Source: Ischnura elegans (Eukaryota; Arthropoda; Insecta; Odonata; Coenagrionidae). From it: 64,000 bases of DNA. The notes beneath the pieces are model-generated. The model was not told the DNA's origin. It did no database searches and saw only the letters and a program-made list of their open reading frames with translations. Where the stretch lies: positions 10,186,001 to 10,250,000 of the forward strand of contig NC_060246.1 of NCBI RefSeq assembly GCF_921293095.1, read 5' to 3'. Below are positions 45,901 to 60,900 of this stretch, piece after piece. A program made the translations under genes and the position numbers. Position 1 is the stretch's first letter. Each line of letters begins with the position of its first letter.

Positions 45901-48900
45901 AAAATTATCAGTGGAAAGAGATTTTAATCGAATTTTCCCAGCTCCCTGAGAATATTTTTCATATTTTCCTATCGCAGGCATGAGGTTTATAGTAGAAGGG
46001 TAAAGGTGTAATGAACCGAAAATGGAAGAATTCTATTTTGCAAAAATATAAATGAATACGTTTTTGTGTGACGTCACAGAGTAGTCAGCTATATCGAACT
46101 CTGCCTCAGGAACTGTACCTTTCGAGAATGGTTAATCTCCTAACAAATAGCACGGTGGGCACTAGTCACTCTTCACACATCAGTGGCTAGTCAGTCGGAT
46201 AGGCACATGAGTCTGTCATTGGTCAGTTATTGACTATTAGTAACTATATTCAATGACGGGACTAACAATGTAGCCGTCAGTGGACCATACAGCCCATGCA
46301 TCTGAAACAGCTTTTCACCAATGCTATTCCAAGCGGCTCCTCTCCTTCCCGAGACATTGGTATTATCTTAAATTTTGGATATTTTAGATGCACAAAGTCA
46401 CTGCTTGATGCTAGTTCATTGAATTGATTAGCAATTGGGATTTTTAAATGGAAATAGACTTTGGGTAAAGACTTGAAATATTTTTGTGCGATTATTTGCT
46501 TCTCACCATCAAGGGCAAGAATCCACTTCACAATACCACCTCCTACTTCACTTCAGAACATGCCTCACGAAAGTTCAGATGGAAAATAATACACAAGTTG
46601 GCAAAAAGAGTATAAATGAGAGGAGTGGAAGGTTTTCTGGCATGATGAAATTTGTTCAATGTCTCAGGACTTTGGAGATGATCAACAACACGACAATCTA
46701 GTTGACAATGATGCTTGTAGTCTTTCCATGCTTAAAAATGCACACCACAAAATGGTGAAGATTATGTTAGTGTCAAATAAATGCAGCTTCCCAGCAGTTA
46801 TGCTTACTAGGTTCTCATGCTAGATATGGACTCTTTCGGAGACTGACAACTACATACCCTACTGCTTGGGTCGAATTTTACGCCTCAGGTTGGTTAGATG
46901 AAATATCAGTGAATACTAATTGGATGGAGCAGCTAATTTGCTGAAATGAAATTCAAAAGTATGTGTCCCGAGTCAATTAAAATGCTTTAGGACAGACACT
47001 TCCAAATTTCAACACCAAAATATCATCGTACACATTATACTCAAAATTACAAACATTTGTAAACACTTTTGTTTTCTGTAAAGGCCCATGCAAATACAGA
47101 AACAATTGCAGTAGCATGCCTTATTAAATACAAAAGTGTTACGCTTTTTTTAACTTCAACATCAAGATCCAACCAACAACGTGATCAAACTCTCAGTACC
47201 AGAATTATTGAATCAATCGTCACAGTTAACATGATATGTTAACATAATAATTCTCTCGATCTATAGTAAGATCGATCGCTTCAATCTTGCTAACCAAACA
47301 ATATGGAACAATGAAAAAAATACCCTATCTGAAAACTGATATTTTCAGGGTTTTGTATGAATTTGAGCTAAGTTGGAGTAGCAAGGACGAAAAGCTGAAC
47401 TATGTAGTGCATCAAATTAACAGGCAGCAAAGGGAAGTGAAATGTGAGTGCATTGCCAGAAAAAAATCCCATAGGGGTCTAATGCTTAGGTAAACATTAA
47501 ATTAATGTGAACTAAAAAACTGAAAATACCCCAAGACTCAGCTCCTAACGATCATGCACAATAGTTGGTAAACTGCAGAGAGAAGATTTCAAAGGAGTCT
47601 ACGAGGCGCTTAATTAGTGCAGGGAAATGACAAAGCAATGAGAAGCTTAATACATAAGCAAACCTCAGGCTATGGGTAGACTTATGAAATGATGCTCAAA
47701 CAAATTCGGATGCTAAACATTTAACATTAATGTGGAAATTCTAAACATGGATGAGCACAATTTTTTGTTCAGCCAAAACATATTTTCAACTATGATAACT
47801 TCAAAGCAGTATGTTCATGATGCAATAAAAAAATGACAGTTCATCTTCGTAATTCACACATCCAAATTTCATCTGCTGTTAGCTAATTTTCACTTACAAA
47901 ACCACCATATATTTCATCAAATCTCTTTTCATGGACTTTCCACAAGGCAAAATGTCCTGTAACTCAAACACTTGCTATGCTCTAGAAATCAACAGCATTT
48001 AACTAGAACGTTGAAAAGAGCTGATTCTTTAAATTATTCCATGATTATTCATTGATTTTCAATTTACGAATGATTAAGACTTTAAGAATACTTGATTGAT
48101 TTTGGAATTAGAAATAGCTCTCCTCGAAAACATCCTCAAATATACCTTCAAATACCATATAGAGTAATAGTATACCATAACGTGTGTAAGAGATGTACCC
48201 CTGTAAGAGAATCACCAATATTTTGAGCATCGGAGCTAAAGAAAAAAATTTTTTCAGCATTTTTTTATCCTATCTCGCTGTGTTGCAGATGTATGCCTGG
48301 ACTTTCCACAGTTATCAAAATTTCCTCTTTCAATACTAACGTGGCATTTTTCAGTTAAATTCACACGATATGCATGGCACTCAGAGATGAGTAGGTATAC
48401 ACTTGTCATAACCTTATGATGCTTTCTAGCGATGGTCGAATGGGATACCTCGGTTCCAAATGTCCACGAATAACATCTAGCGATTTGATCGTTGGATTTT
48501 TCTTCCTCACAGAATAATCCTCTAAAATCGCTGGAACCGTAATGGCTTCGCCCGGTTTCGCTATTTAGTTGGGCCCTTCTCGCTTCTATAGCGTTAAGGT
48601 GTTTTTCCCCGTCCCATCCCTTCCAACCCTTTCCTCATCCCAGAGGCGTAGTCGGGCTCCTATCGCGGCGGCGCCTCTTTCCTTTTTCCTTCATCTCCTC
48701 CCCCTCCCCGGGTGATGGGGCGTATAAGCCACTGGCTTTGTTCCCGGCCCCAGTGTGTTGTATCCTTCGAAGGGCTCCCCTGAGCCCGTCCCATAAGAGG
48801 AAGTAGAAAGAGTTCCGATCCTCGCTTTGCATATGCAGTTGCACTGCAATGCTTGTCCTACTCACCAACGATTTTGTTTAAAAGGTTATTGCATTAGAAC

Positions 48901-51900
48901 TGTGGAAATTTTTCAGGCAAAACATGATAGGCAGATAGGGTGAATCTTCCTAAGGGATTGAACAACCATCAGGGGAATCTCAATAACCACGGCGTGGATT
49001 TCACAAAACCACCCTTAGCCCTCCATCAGCCCATGCCTCTAAGGTTTTTTTCCTAGGAAAATATCAAGTTGCATGGGAACAATGGAAACGTGTTTCATCC
49101 TTACCCCATCTCAGTGACTGACTTTTTTTGGTCTACCAGCTTCCATTCTCCCAGTTTCTGAAGGCCAAATGCCAGGTGAGTGACCTACTGAGCCTGAAGA
49201 TATCTCGATAGCTTTCAGCAATTGTATGACATGCACGAGGTTCAAAAAAGAATGAGACCGAACGTGACGCATATCTGACAACATTTAAGTTTTTTAAGCT
49301 CAAATTGATTGACACAAGCTTTATAATTATAATAAGGCTAATAATATTTAACATAGTCTAAAGAGCACAATTTCGGAGGTAACAAGCTTAGCATGAGCGC
49401 ATTCAAACAAGACGAGACCAACAGAAAATTTCAGGCGAGGCAAAATGCATATATCACATTGCTGTGCCTTCGCCCCTTCGCTTTGAAGGCAACAACGTCA
49501 CATGCAAGATCAGCTGTGTTTGTCCCTTGTCCATTTGCTCGCAGCCATGTTGCTTGAAAGATGGAGGGAGCGCCCTCCTTTCCTCTACCTCTCCTTTGGC
49601 GCTCTTCACTTGCAAGCATTTTCGATTTCTTCTAACTGCCATTACCTAATGGAAATTACTCAGCAAGACAAATGTTGACTATTAACTAGATATTGTCCTT
49701 CAACACTATGCGCTTCTCTAATAAGCAATTACTATACACAGTACAAATGCCGCGGTATGCCCACTTGTAGCAGTGAATTTAGCGTGCTCTCCAGAGCAAA
49801 AACCCCCGCGCGATCTTTTCCATTTTTAACTCTGAGATACCAACACGACAGCACAATGCTATGAGATAAGAAACGCAAAAAATATGTCACTACAGGAGAA
49901 AATCCCCTGCCTGCCACTTGTTGATGACCTTGGGGTTTCAGATGACTGACTCAACCCCCATTCTTGGTTGCAATTTCTGGGAAAAAAGGTGTATCTCTTA
50001 CATGCGTTTATATGGTAGCTCACTTGGTTAAGTAGGAGTTCATTAATCAAAGACATTAAGATTCAATTATCCTTAGCATTTCATAAATCACTTAATTAAC
50101 CGATACGTAAATGGTTAGGTCGTAAATAATCACAAATCACTACTAAAAAGGCCATGATGACAAAAAAAACTCATTGGTTCATGACATGATGCACCAGATT
50201 TCCTTGTATTACCCCTTCTTTGTAGAATTCATTCAGGAAATATTTATAAGAGAACAATCGTGATAATTTTTAAAATTGATCTCAGGAGATTTCATTAGGA
50301 TTAGGAAGGAAACTAGTATGATATAAAGTTAAACCAACAGGCTAAAACATAAGGAAAAAACAGAAGGAAATGGCATAGAAAACAATTTTACACTGGTTTA
50401 AGATATTAAAAACATGGTAACCACTGACCGGGACTTCTCAGGGGTGGATTCTTGAGCTGACCTAGCACGAGGGAGTCCAGGTCTAGACCTAACCATACTC
50501 GAATTAATAATGTCTTCCCGAGAGGAGTTAGCGGCTTGCGCAGTCTTGCACCTTTTCCAGGAAGAGAAAGGCATGCTTGGCTCAAAAGCTGACACTGAAT
50601 TCAAATAATACTCAAATTCAATCAGCTTTAGACATGTAGAAATTAACTTCTTTGAAAGAAAACCTTTCAAACAATATTCACACTTAAATCCTTAAAAATA
50701 ATTTCATAATCATTAAAAGCCAAAACGAGAAAATATGGGAGAAAATTAGAATTTGATTTTAATGCTACCCTGTTATCTAAAAGTTTGAATGCACTTCAAA
50801 ATATGTATAGTTGATCAAAAATGAAACCAGATTCTTATCATATCATCACAGGGCTAATGCCTGCTCTACAAGGAGCTCTACACTGCACAGGCTGAACCAA
50901 CTTCAATTCTCACAGTGCAAATAGAAACAGCAGCTAAGAGAATAGAAGGAGCAAATAGAATATCAGCAAAGAGAAACAACAGCTTCTTATGACTGTTTTA
51001 TGTCTAAGCAATTCCTTGACAAATTACGCAGCAGGTTAGATGCAAGAATAGGGAGTGTTTTCTTCTAACATTGAAAACTAATGTTCTACGAGCACTTGAC
51101 AGAATGCACGGGTAAAACCGAGCCCTCGATTACATATAATGACGAAGTGCCAATTCAACAAAATATCACATCCATATGATAATGGCTGAATGAACATCAG
51201 AAATGACAAAAAAATACCCTATGTATTCCTCTATATATTATTCTTCCCTTGAGCAGCATAAAAAAAATCCTAAATCATTTGCACAACCTTGACAACAAAA
51301 ATTCCACAATGGATATAACAGATAGAAAACGATATATAGAGAGAGTCTGTGATATGGAGAGAAAAACACTATTTCTAACTTTCAGTTTAAAAAATTCATA
51401 GAAAAATAAATAAAACAAAATTTTAGCGGGCGTAGCTTTGAGGAAATCCTTTATCATAGGAATAGAAGAAATAAAAACTAGGCTATTTCCACATGGTATT
51501 TTATTGTGACCGACCATGATTTCATTTATGCATAACACCATCAAGGTGAGGAGTTAAGGTAAATCGACCAGTATATTTAGAAAAAAAAAGAGAGGATGGG
51601 TTGGGACATTTCCAGGTGCTGTTTGTTATGGTGGGTAGGATTTGGGCTTGGTGCTTGGTTAGGCGTCAGGTGGGTGGGGTGGATGGAGGGTTGAATGAGC
51701 AACTCCACCCACAGTGACTACTAACCAAGCACCAAGCCCAACCCCAACATCCCCCTAAACAACAGCACCCGGAAATTTTCCAAGCCATCCTCCTTTTTTT
51801 TTATATATATATATGTATACTGGTCTATTTACCTGCAACTCCTCACCTTGATAATGTTATGCAGTAATGAAACCAACGTCGGTCACAATAAAATACCATG

Positions 51901-54900
51901 CGGAATTAGCCAATTTTCTATTTCTCCTATTCCTAAAAAAACTAACTTCTTTGCTCAAGCTTTGAACTGCAAACCTTATGGCTACATACCAAGATACTAC
52001 CACCCAGTCTACCATATTGTGAAATAAGATGCAGGTAAATTAATAAAATAATCTCATAATAACACAGAAATTGGTCAACATTGGTGAGATGTAAATTATC
52101 AACTTTTGGTTATTATACTCTTAAAATTATTCCCGAGGGTATAATTAGAGCGCAAAACGCTCATTGTCAAAATATTCACAAAGGTAACTAATTCTGAGTG
52201 GGAGTTCAACAGAAATAATTAAATATTATGATAGGAAACTTGCTGGGAAGATGGAGTTCATTGTGTCCTTTTGTGAACAAAACACTTGATGAATACCAAC
52301 ATCAAGTCAATGACATGATGAAATTACTAGAACACACAAATAAAGTTAGCAGGAAAGTAATGGAAAGATGGCATATTTCACCAACAGAAATATTTGGTCA
52401 GCAATATAATTTTTAGCAAAATATACCTCAGTCAGCATACAGAGAGCTTTTGTTGCATAAAACAAAATGGCAACACTCACGAAAAATTTCCTCCCCAACA
52501 AATAATTGAAATTTCCAATAATAAAGAGTAACATCGCTCTAATATGAACGTTCAAGTTCAGAGGCATTTCTGCAGTGAGCTGACACGCACAATTTAATTT
52601 TCACTGCACTAACACTTAAAAATCAGCCTGAGCAGTGCAGAGCACCCCTCCCCCAGGAAAAAATACATCTTGAACAGATTGAAACTCTGACAGAAAAAAG
52701 AAAAGGATGCACTCACTCGCAAGTTTATCACGTCATTTTTCCGACATAGACATGTTCCCAACTAACAAGAACTCAAATGACTGAAAATACCAAATATGGT
52801 AACTACATGCAGATTAGTGTATTTTAAGGAATGGAAAAATTATCATTCAGTAATAGTAATAATAAGTGACCATACAAAACAACCATGCAATTTTCACCAG
52901 AATGTGGTACCTGGAACATATATTTACAAATCCAAAGATTTCTGAAATACTACCAAAGTCAGACCACAATATTTTATTACGACAACTAACAACTCAAAAA
53001 AGTTAACTGCAATAACTAGACACGAAATATGATGCACTTAAAATAAGTTTCGGTTCAAGTCTTCATATTGTGAAAACTCTGAAAAGTGTTGCCTCTTCAG
53101 GTGATTATAGCAAATAAAGAAATCACCACAAGTAATAATCTCATGCCTAAATCACACATTACATGAACTTATGGAAGTCCAAGGATGCTTACAAGTACCC
53201 AAGGACATGTGTGAGATCAGATACAACACATGCTGAATACTTTCCATCACCACTGGCATCCTGGCTGGCACTGAATAGAAATTCCTCATTACTCCATAAA
53301 TGTGTGTATGAATGTAGCCTACTTACCATCTTTCAGTTCAAATGTGGGCATTCTTTTTGACTGGACGTTACATCGCAGCATACAGTGGTCAAGCCCTCAT
53401 CCACAATGACCGCATTCACCAATTTATTTTACCACCCAATCCAAAAGAATTGCAAAGATCAAACATTTTTTTTCAATGTTCAACTAACAATAAGTTGTTC
53501 AATGTCCCTAATTCATAACCCCCCTCAGAGGAATAAAACTATGGAAAAAATTCATTTTGATCATTGCAACTCTCTTGGATGCAATGATAAAAAATTTGGT
53601 AAACGATCCTTTTGAGGATGGATGCAACACGAGATTGTCAAGTCAAACACAATGCTCACATTTTAACTGCATCATGAACTGAAAGAAAGGAAGCAGACTT
53701 AAAACACACAGCATCATGAAAAAATCATAAATTTCTATCCAATTTGCCCCTAAAAACTCACATTATATACCAAATACATTTCCTATCACTGACTCAGAGC
53801 TCCAACATGAAGGTTGTTGTTGAACAGAATTCACAGAGGAAAAAATCATTCATCTTGACTTGGACATGAACCCAGATTCCCCGATTTCCTGTCAAGTGCT
53901 TAAGCCAGTGAAGCTACCAAGGCATAATTCTTTCCAGTGGAAATTTGAGGACTATACCGGAAAAGGTGACTGATTTTTTTCTCAGGGGATTTTCGCACGA
54001 TTTGTGCATTGCGGGTGACTTTCATAAAGTTATCACTGTGGCTAGTCCCGCTATACTTAAATTTGTACGTTCGTTTGGATAGGTGAGGGCAGAGCTCAAC
54101 AAGGACTCATTCAAAAGGTGTATGAAATTCGCATGTTCAGTGTGCGTCCGTCTACTTGTGCCATGAGGATTTATAATTGGGTTTTCCGAAGGCATCACCC
54201 AGGATTTGAACCCAAGGCCCTTAAGGTCAGAAGTCATGCCTGCCATCCTCCACGCCGTCACACTCCCTTCCTGCTCATACAAAACATCCCACATTTATTT
54301 CTAGCAGCAGACTCCACGAGGCACAACAGTTTTCAAGCCTTATTCACACAACAAGGGGAATTAGTTTCGTTGAGCACCAAAAGCGTGGACCAATGAATTA
54401 TAATTTTCTTCTGGGTAAACATGCCAGCCATCTCACTATAAAAAATTGCTGGTAATATCAGCTGCAAACTTAAAATGTGAATGTAAGGCTCCTCCTTATA
54501 AGCACTCTTCCCCACCCTACAAAAAAAATAAAAACTCCTGGGGAGCTGCACGGAGTGAGCAGCTCTTTGCAATGGGCGGAGAGCAGTGAGACATCCCTCA
54601 CAGAAGATGCATTTTCCTTGACTAATGTCACAGGAATGGCAGACGTAAAGAGGTGGTGGAGGAAGGAAATATGATGAGTGGAGTGAGACAGGTGATGAGG
54701 GACTGATGTGTTCCACACGAGTTTGGGTAAAGGGCGGGGAAAATTGGTTCCCAGGAGGGGTGTAGATTGTTAATCCCCACTTCAAATTTAGGCACGCATA
54801 CGTAATAGTGGAGAGAAATATTTCAACTTACATTAGTGTATGAATATGGAAACAGCATTGATACTGAAATGTAAGCACAAAAGACACTGACAAACATAAT

Positions 54901-57900
54901 GGTTACACCTAGCAACCAAAGGCATACATTGATTACAAAAAATCACAAATGACTCTAAATTCAATTACCAATAATGTAAAAAAACAGCTTGCAATATAAC
55001 AGTTACCAATTAATATGTATCATACAAAGGTATCTCAAAGTTTTAGGCCTGATGGCAAAAAATGTAAAATATGCACTGTTTGAACATATAAAAATTCAAT
55101 AGTGTACGATACTGGACTCAGCTAAATTGCATTCGTTTCTCCTCACATCTAATCATTGGAATGCACACACTTTGAAATCCAACTGTACTCCTCAACATAT
55201 TAATGATGACCATCGAAACATATTTCTAGTTTAATCAGGGCCAATTTTTGATTAGGCTAAGAACTACTCATACCACCTCCTTTTAGCAAGCAAATAAAAC
55301 TAATTTGCACAGTGATGACATTAATTTTGCCAGCATAAAAAGCTTATGAATACATTCAATAAAAAGGAATCATGCAAGAAATGCATTTAAGTGATACTAA
55401 TGCCCAAAAATTTTCTAAGAGTGCACAGAATTACTGTAAGGGTAATTTAAAAACTATTAAAAGGACACCAATAGGCCATACAGATGCACACTGAGAACAT
55501 ATTCCATAAATGCCACAATAAATATCAAATTATAAAACTAATGGTCTAAAATGCTTATACTCCAGAAATCAAGCATTGGTACAAATGGACCTGGTAATAC
55601 TTGAGCTACATGTAAAAGACTAAAAAGAAATTTATAAAATTGGTATAAACTTCATAAATCACACATAATTGATGACACTTTTATAAGTTTTGCTATAAAA
55701 TATAAAAATAATCATGAGACTATGGCTATTGTTTACGTAGTACATTTATGTGTGTATGATGTTAAGGGCTTCAGTAAGGCAGATCTGATTCTCAGGAGGG
55801 AATTTATAAAATGGTTCTCCTTAGCACTTTTACAAGTACACAGAAAAATGCTAATGCCATTCATTGCAATTATTTCCCAAAGTAAAAACAACAAGCGGAG
55901 TGCCTTGATTGAGTTGATTAAGCCACCAATCTATTCAACCTGACTCCTTACTGGACAAATGTTCTGAATGGACTGAATAAAAGTTCAATGGGACAAGAAA
56001 ACAAATAATTTCTATTATATGAATTTTAAAATGTGCCTTCCCTTTTCACATACTTAGTATAATGATAGAGTATACTATTACTAAGAAAATGACTCAATGA
56101 GAGGCTCATTTTTGATCAACAGCTCAGTTAGCCTCCAACAAGTAAAATATTTAGATCAACGACCATTATTAATGGAACCAATTAGGTCGTGTAGTCAATC
56201 AGAGACTGCCATTTCCAAAAAGTATCCATGGATTTATAAAACAGGAAAATATTTTACTCCTGCTTAAGGTTTGTTTTAGGGCAAAGCTTAGAATACTACA
56301 ATACTAATTTGGTTGATTTTAAATCCAACACACAGGCTGATATTTAAAAAATCCAGTCATTGTTGTGACGAATACATGTACTTTGGATTAAAATCATTAT
56401 GACCATATATATATTACCTCTTGGTAAACAAATTTTAAGAGGAAAAAAATTCCTTGGTAAGAACAAGAACTAAAAATACAATAGACATCACAAAGCAGAA
56501 CATCATTCGATGACTTACATTAAAGCAGAATTATAATGAGGGCTGCAAAAAGAAATTATTCCCATTCTTACTCTTGCACAAAGTTTTTCATCATTTTCAA
56601 CTACTGCAGAACAAAACATTCTGCTCTGGGTCAGTCGAACTGGTGCCTTACCCAACTCAGTCAAGATACCTCTTAGAACAGTAAATATACCCATGTTCAT
56701 AATGGACTACGGAGCAATATATTATAGGAGTTTATTTTCACATAAACCAGTAGTATGAGAGAAAAAGAGTTTTTTCCACTTTATATCCACAGTAAAAAAA
56801 ATATATATTTTCACCACTGGAAACCGCAACTTCAATCTATAAGTTGGCTCCTTGTACGTATTCTTAAATGACCTCTCATCAAACAAGGAATCACATTTAT
56901 AAAAATGGATTAAATAGATAACACTATTTGTTCAATTCTACACTTTTCCTTAGTTCACAGGCAGGAAAGATGTGAGCCTCGATTTAAAACCAAATGGGCA
57001 TTGGATGCTAAAATGAAGGAAAATCCGAAAATCCCTTTTCCACAATTATTTTTCAAAAAGCTATTGTTTCATCAGCAATATGAAATGCATTTGAAGATTC
57101 AACTATAAATTTGAGAAGGTAACACATTCTACCGCAAAATGGGCAATAAAACATACTGATTTATAAGGATATGAACTGTCACAAAAATACTGGGCACAAT
57201 TAACAAATAAGCAACTTTAATTTTAAATGGTAACTGCATAACACTTACAAGTGAGTCGGAAAGCTGCCAGAGCTGAAGGATGAATTGCTGGGAGGAGTCG
57301 TCTTTGATGAAGATGGAGAAAAGGACAGTTTAAGCCTTCTCCTATCAACTAGAATAAATGTTTCATTCAGATAAAATATTTCATTATAGGACACTTCCCC
57401 TTCTTAATTATTAATACTTTCACCAAGGATTAAAAAGATGAATACTTAAGCATTCAATCAGATGCAACTTATTACCTGATTTATCATTTCCCTGAAAGTC
57501 ATCGTTGTCATAACTAAAGTCCATGTCCTGGAATGGACTGTGTCGGCTACCACCTGTTACTGAGGAGAAATTCACATTTAGATAAGAGGTCAATAAATTT
57601 CAGATACATACATACCATTTTACAAGACTTGATAAGGCACAATATGATTTCAAACAACAACTGCTATGAAAAATAAAATTGACAAATGAGTAAGTCTAAG
57701 TTTGCAATAAAGGGTAGTTTCCTTCATCAAAGAAAATGAAAGGCATTGATTGCGATTCGTTACCCACCATTAGTGTATTCATGATATACAAATTATTTGG
57801 TTTTAGAAATCCCAGTTTAGATGAATGGCAATGGTCCATTTTAACCTCATTTGAAAAAGGCCAGATTGGCATCCATGCGATTCCTCCCCACGTGACGTCA

Positions 57901-60900
57901 CAGGGACCTAGTTTCTATACGAATAGATAGGAGTTTTACATCGTCTGAGATTACCAATGCATGCAAGAGGCACAGAGCTCAGGGAAACATGTCTTAATAA
58001 TCACCTATTAAAACTGCCTATGGTCAGAAAGTTTCCTTCGTTTGACAAGGTATTAATAATCCTTATTTAAGCCAAGCGCTACCTGCTAGCAGCCTGCATC
58101 GCAAAATTTTCACTTTTCATTTAATCGCGAAAAATACATATCGTCATTTAAAAATCTAAATGCGTGAAATGCGTACTCCAGGAGTAATAGTATTCTTTCG
58201 ATTTAGGCAATAAAAAAATAATAGGAAACCACCCTACTACCAACTGCATAATGCAAGGACATGTGTAGAGCAAGGAGCTTCTCTACACATGATAGATCAC
58301 TGAGAGGTTGGGATCTGTTCCCAGAGCAGTGACTGGCTAAGTACACAAGGTTACAAGTAAATTCACATGTAATTAGTAGAATTCTTTAATTTACATTCTA
58401 TATTTTTATCTTACAGTCATAATTTTTTTCACAGCGATCAAGCAAATCCTAAGGATGCCTACAAAACCCCTGACTGATGAGGGATTAGCTAAGAGGCAAT
58501 TAAAAATCATTTCATTTTTTTTTACTTGCTTAAAAACCTTGACCCCTCAGTATAGCACTGCAAAAAAAAAACAATTTAAGGTAGACACAATTAGGTATTC
58601 CTGGTGGCATTCAATATCTGGCATCATATGCATACTACCATGAACTTTAAAGCCACACTCAAATCAATCCACAGGGGAAGACGATTTCTAAGTGGCTATA
58701 TTAAGATGAACTTTTAAGTTACAAGATTGGTGAATCTGATTGTAAGTTCGAATCCAGATCACAGCAAATACTTTTCCCTCAATAATGCAATCACTTCACA
58801 CATGTGATACATTCCACTTAGGTTTATCACAGGCTGCTTATAGGTATTTCCAAAAAATTTCGGAATTTCGTTTTCTCAGTACCCACTAAGTACAGAGTAT
58901 TTCGTATGGTAGAAAAATAAGTATTGCGTGCCACCGACTCATACCTTGAACCCACTTCACGTCTTAATGAATAACTTAAATGATTAAAACTTATTCTTAT
59001 GCATGAGGAAATCATGCCACCGATTTTCTTGTGCAGGTTGCGCTGCAAACACTTGGTTCCCATATTTTCCTCTCAGTTTCTCATAGACTCTAGATCAGAC
59101 ATTGTTCCTGAAGTATGTTCCATCAACTTGCCAAAAATAAATCAGTTTCTGTCTTTCTTTCTAACAATTGAATGATATCTCCATTTACAAAATTCCTTCA
59201 ATCCTTTTCTTTTTCTCTTTCCACGGTGTATAGCCCACTAATAAATAAATTTTTCTCCACGGTATTTATAGATTGTATCTAAAAAATGTGGATTCCTGAT
59301 CATTTACAATTGAGCAGATGCACCTTAGAACAGAATTCCTTCAATGATCCTTTCTCCCATTTGCATGAACCTTATATGCATCATTTTACCCTAAGCATCC
59401 AGCCAGCTTTTGCTATTCGGTTTTTTTTTGCAGTTCATCATGTATTCCCACAGCAACTCCTTTCAAATGAAGTACATAGTTCATTTTTAAATCAATTTTC
59501 AACATGAATTGTATAGCTAAAGAAGAGTACATGATAAAACGTGACATTGTCAGCTTTTGCTCAAAATAAGCCTCCATGAGAAATTTCTTAAGAGTTCTAA
59601 TCTAAGAGTTTGCTCAATTAATTAACATTTTAAGACTACAAATTACTAATAAACAAATTCTGGAGATTCATGAAAACGCCATACACATTTCTCATCCCTT
59701 TACAGGATACACCACTCCCTTTCCACCAGTAGTTTTTTATCAGTAGTTTTTTATCAGTAGTTTTTTATCAGTATTACTCAGTAAACTTATGAGACTGATG
59801 AAGCAGGGAGCATCTTACAAACCTTTATCTTTTTCCCCTTTGTACAAGTTATTTGAATCATCCAAAACCCCTCCGACTCAAACATAACATTCCGACACAG
59901 CAATTCACTGACAACACTACTCTCTTTAATTAAATAAATTTCAGACACTATTTTTTTTAGAATAAACATTTGTTATATACAAAACCTCACTTAATATACA
60001 AACAACTATGTAATAACAAAATTAAAATAGCACATTTAAAGAATTCCATTAAGGGTTGTGATAAACACTTTAATTTATCTATAAAAAGAATGGCTAGCTA
60101 TAGATATAGCTTCGTGAATTCTAGAACGAAAATCTTGATTAATTCATCCAAATCTCATACGAATGCTGTTTTCAGGTGATTCCATTAGAGATATCATTAG
60201 AGTGAAGTCAATTTGGTGTATTACTTTCCAGTCAACACTGTCCCGAGCTTATGTTATTCTTGTGCCAATAAAACATCAGCAATCTACCAACATATCTTAT
60301 CTTACTCACGCACATAGCGACATATTAATGATTTGAAATACTCAATAAATGAAGAATTTTTACTTTAAAATACACCTTAACCGTTCCTTTTCCACATTAG
60401 ATTTTAAAAAATATTTATGAATCCCTCTTTTAAACTCTTTAGGAGGACGTCGATATTTTTTCCTCCTCACAGGGGCATATGTTTACAAAAAAAAGTCATT
60501 CAAACCCCAGGATATGGCAATAAAGCGAAAACTTGGTTAGGAAACAATCCTTCGTGACATTGAACATTTTTAACCGAATACGGTCAGTTCTTCCATTTTG
60601 GATGGTAATTAATTTGATGGATAATAAATGTATCAAAATGCAGAGGATTAAATACGACAAAGCAGTCAAAATAGACGCATAATGTATCTCATGTGTGCAT
60701 AGCAGACGTATGAAGATAATAACAATGGCAATCATGTACACCTACGTCGTCACAGTGCCCGAAATTATTTAGAATAAAATAATTTACTTTCTGAGTAGTG
60801 ATTCTCGCCTGACCATTGTGAATAAAGCCATGAAAAATGATGGGTAAAATCTAGGGTGAACTGCATCTTGAAGACATAGAGACGAAGATATTAACATGTT

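Larger units (their letters stand above)
36931..57248. other. 20-kb Mkk4 intron 3
   Basis: This intron holds a Helitron end (40.05 kb), Penelope-like fragments (44.1-45.2 kb), a GC-rich tract (48.5-48.9 kb), the long palindrome (51.4-51.96 kb), SINE-like pieces and two exon-like segments (43104-43133 and 50429-50594). In the remaining stretches (about 36.9-39.4, 41.2-43.0, 45.3-48.4, 52.0-53.8 and 54.3-57.2 kb) I see only AT-rich sequence and short open frames without family similarity. A C10/C6 run lies at 42739-42761. Confidence 0.6.

Noticed and set aside
51275-51544. Reverse-transcriptase-like resemblance in the left arm of the palindrome (minus frame with I-P-C-G-N-S-L and I-P-M-I-K-D-F-L)
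   Set aside because: The match to a Penelope-type motif is short, no catalytic Y-x-D-D follows, and the other arm does not preserve it.
57736-57930. 64-codon open frame M-K-G-I-D-C-D
   Set aside because: It lies wholly inside the inverted-repeat element and its partner copy at 18 kb is not open.
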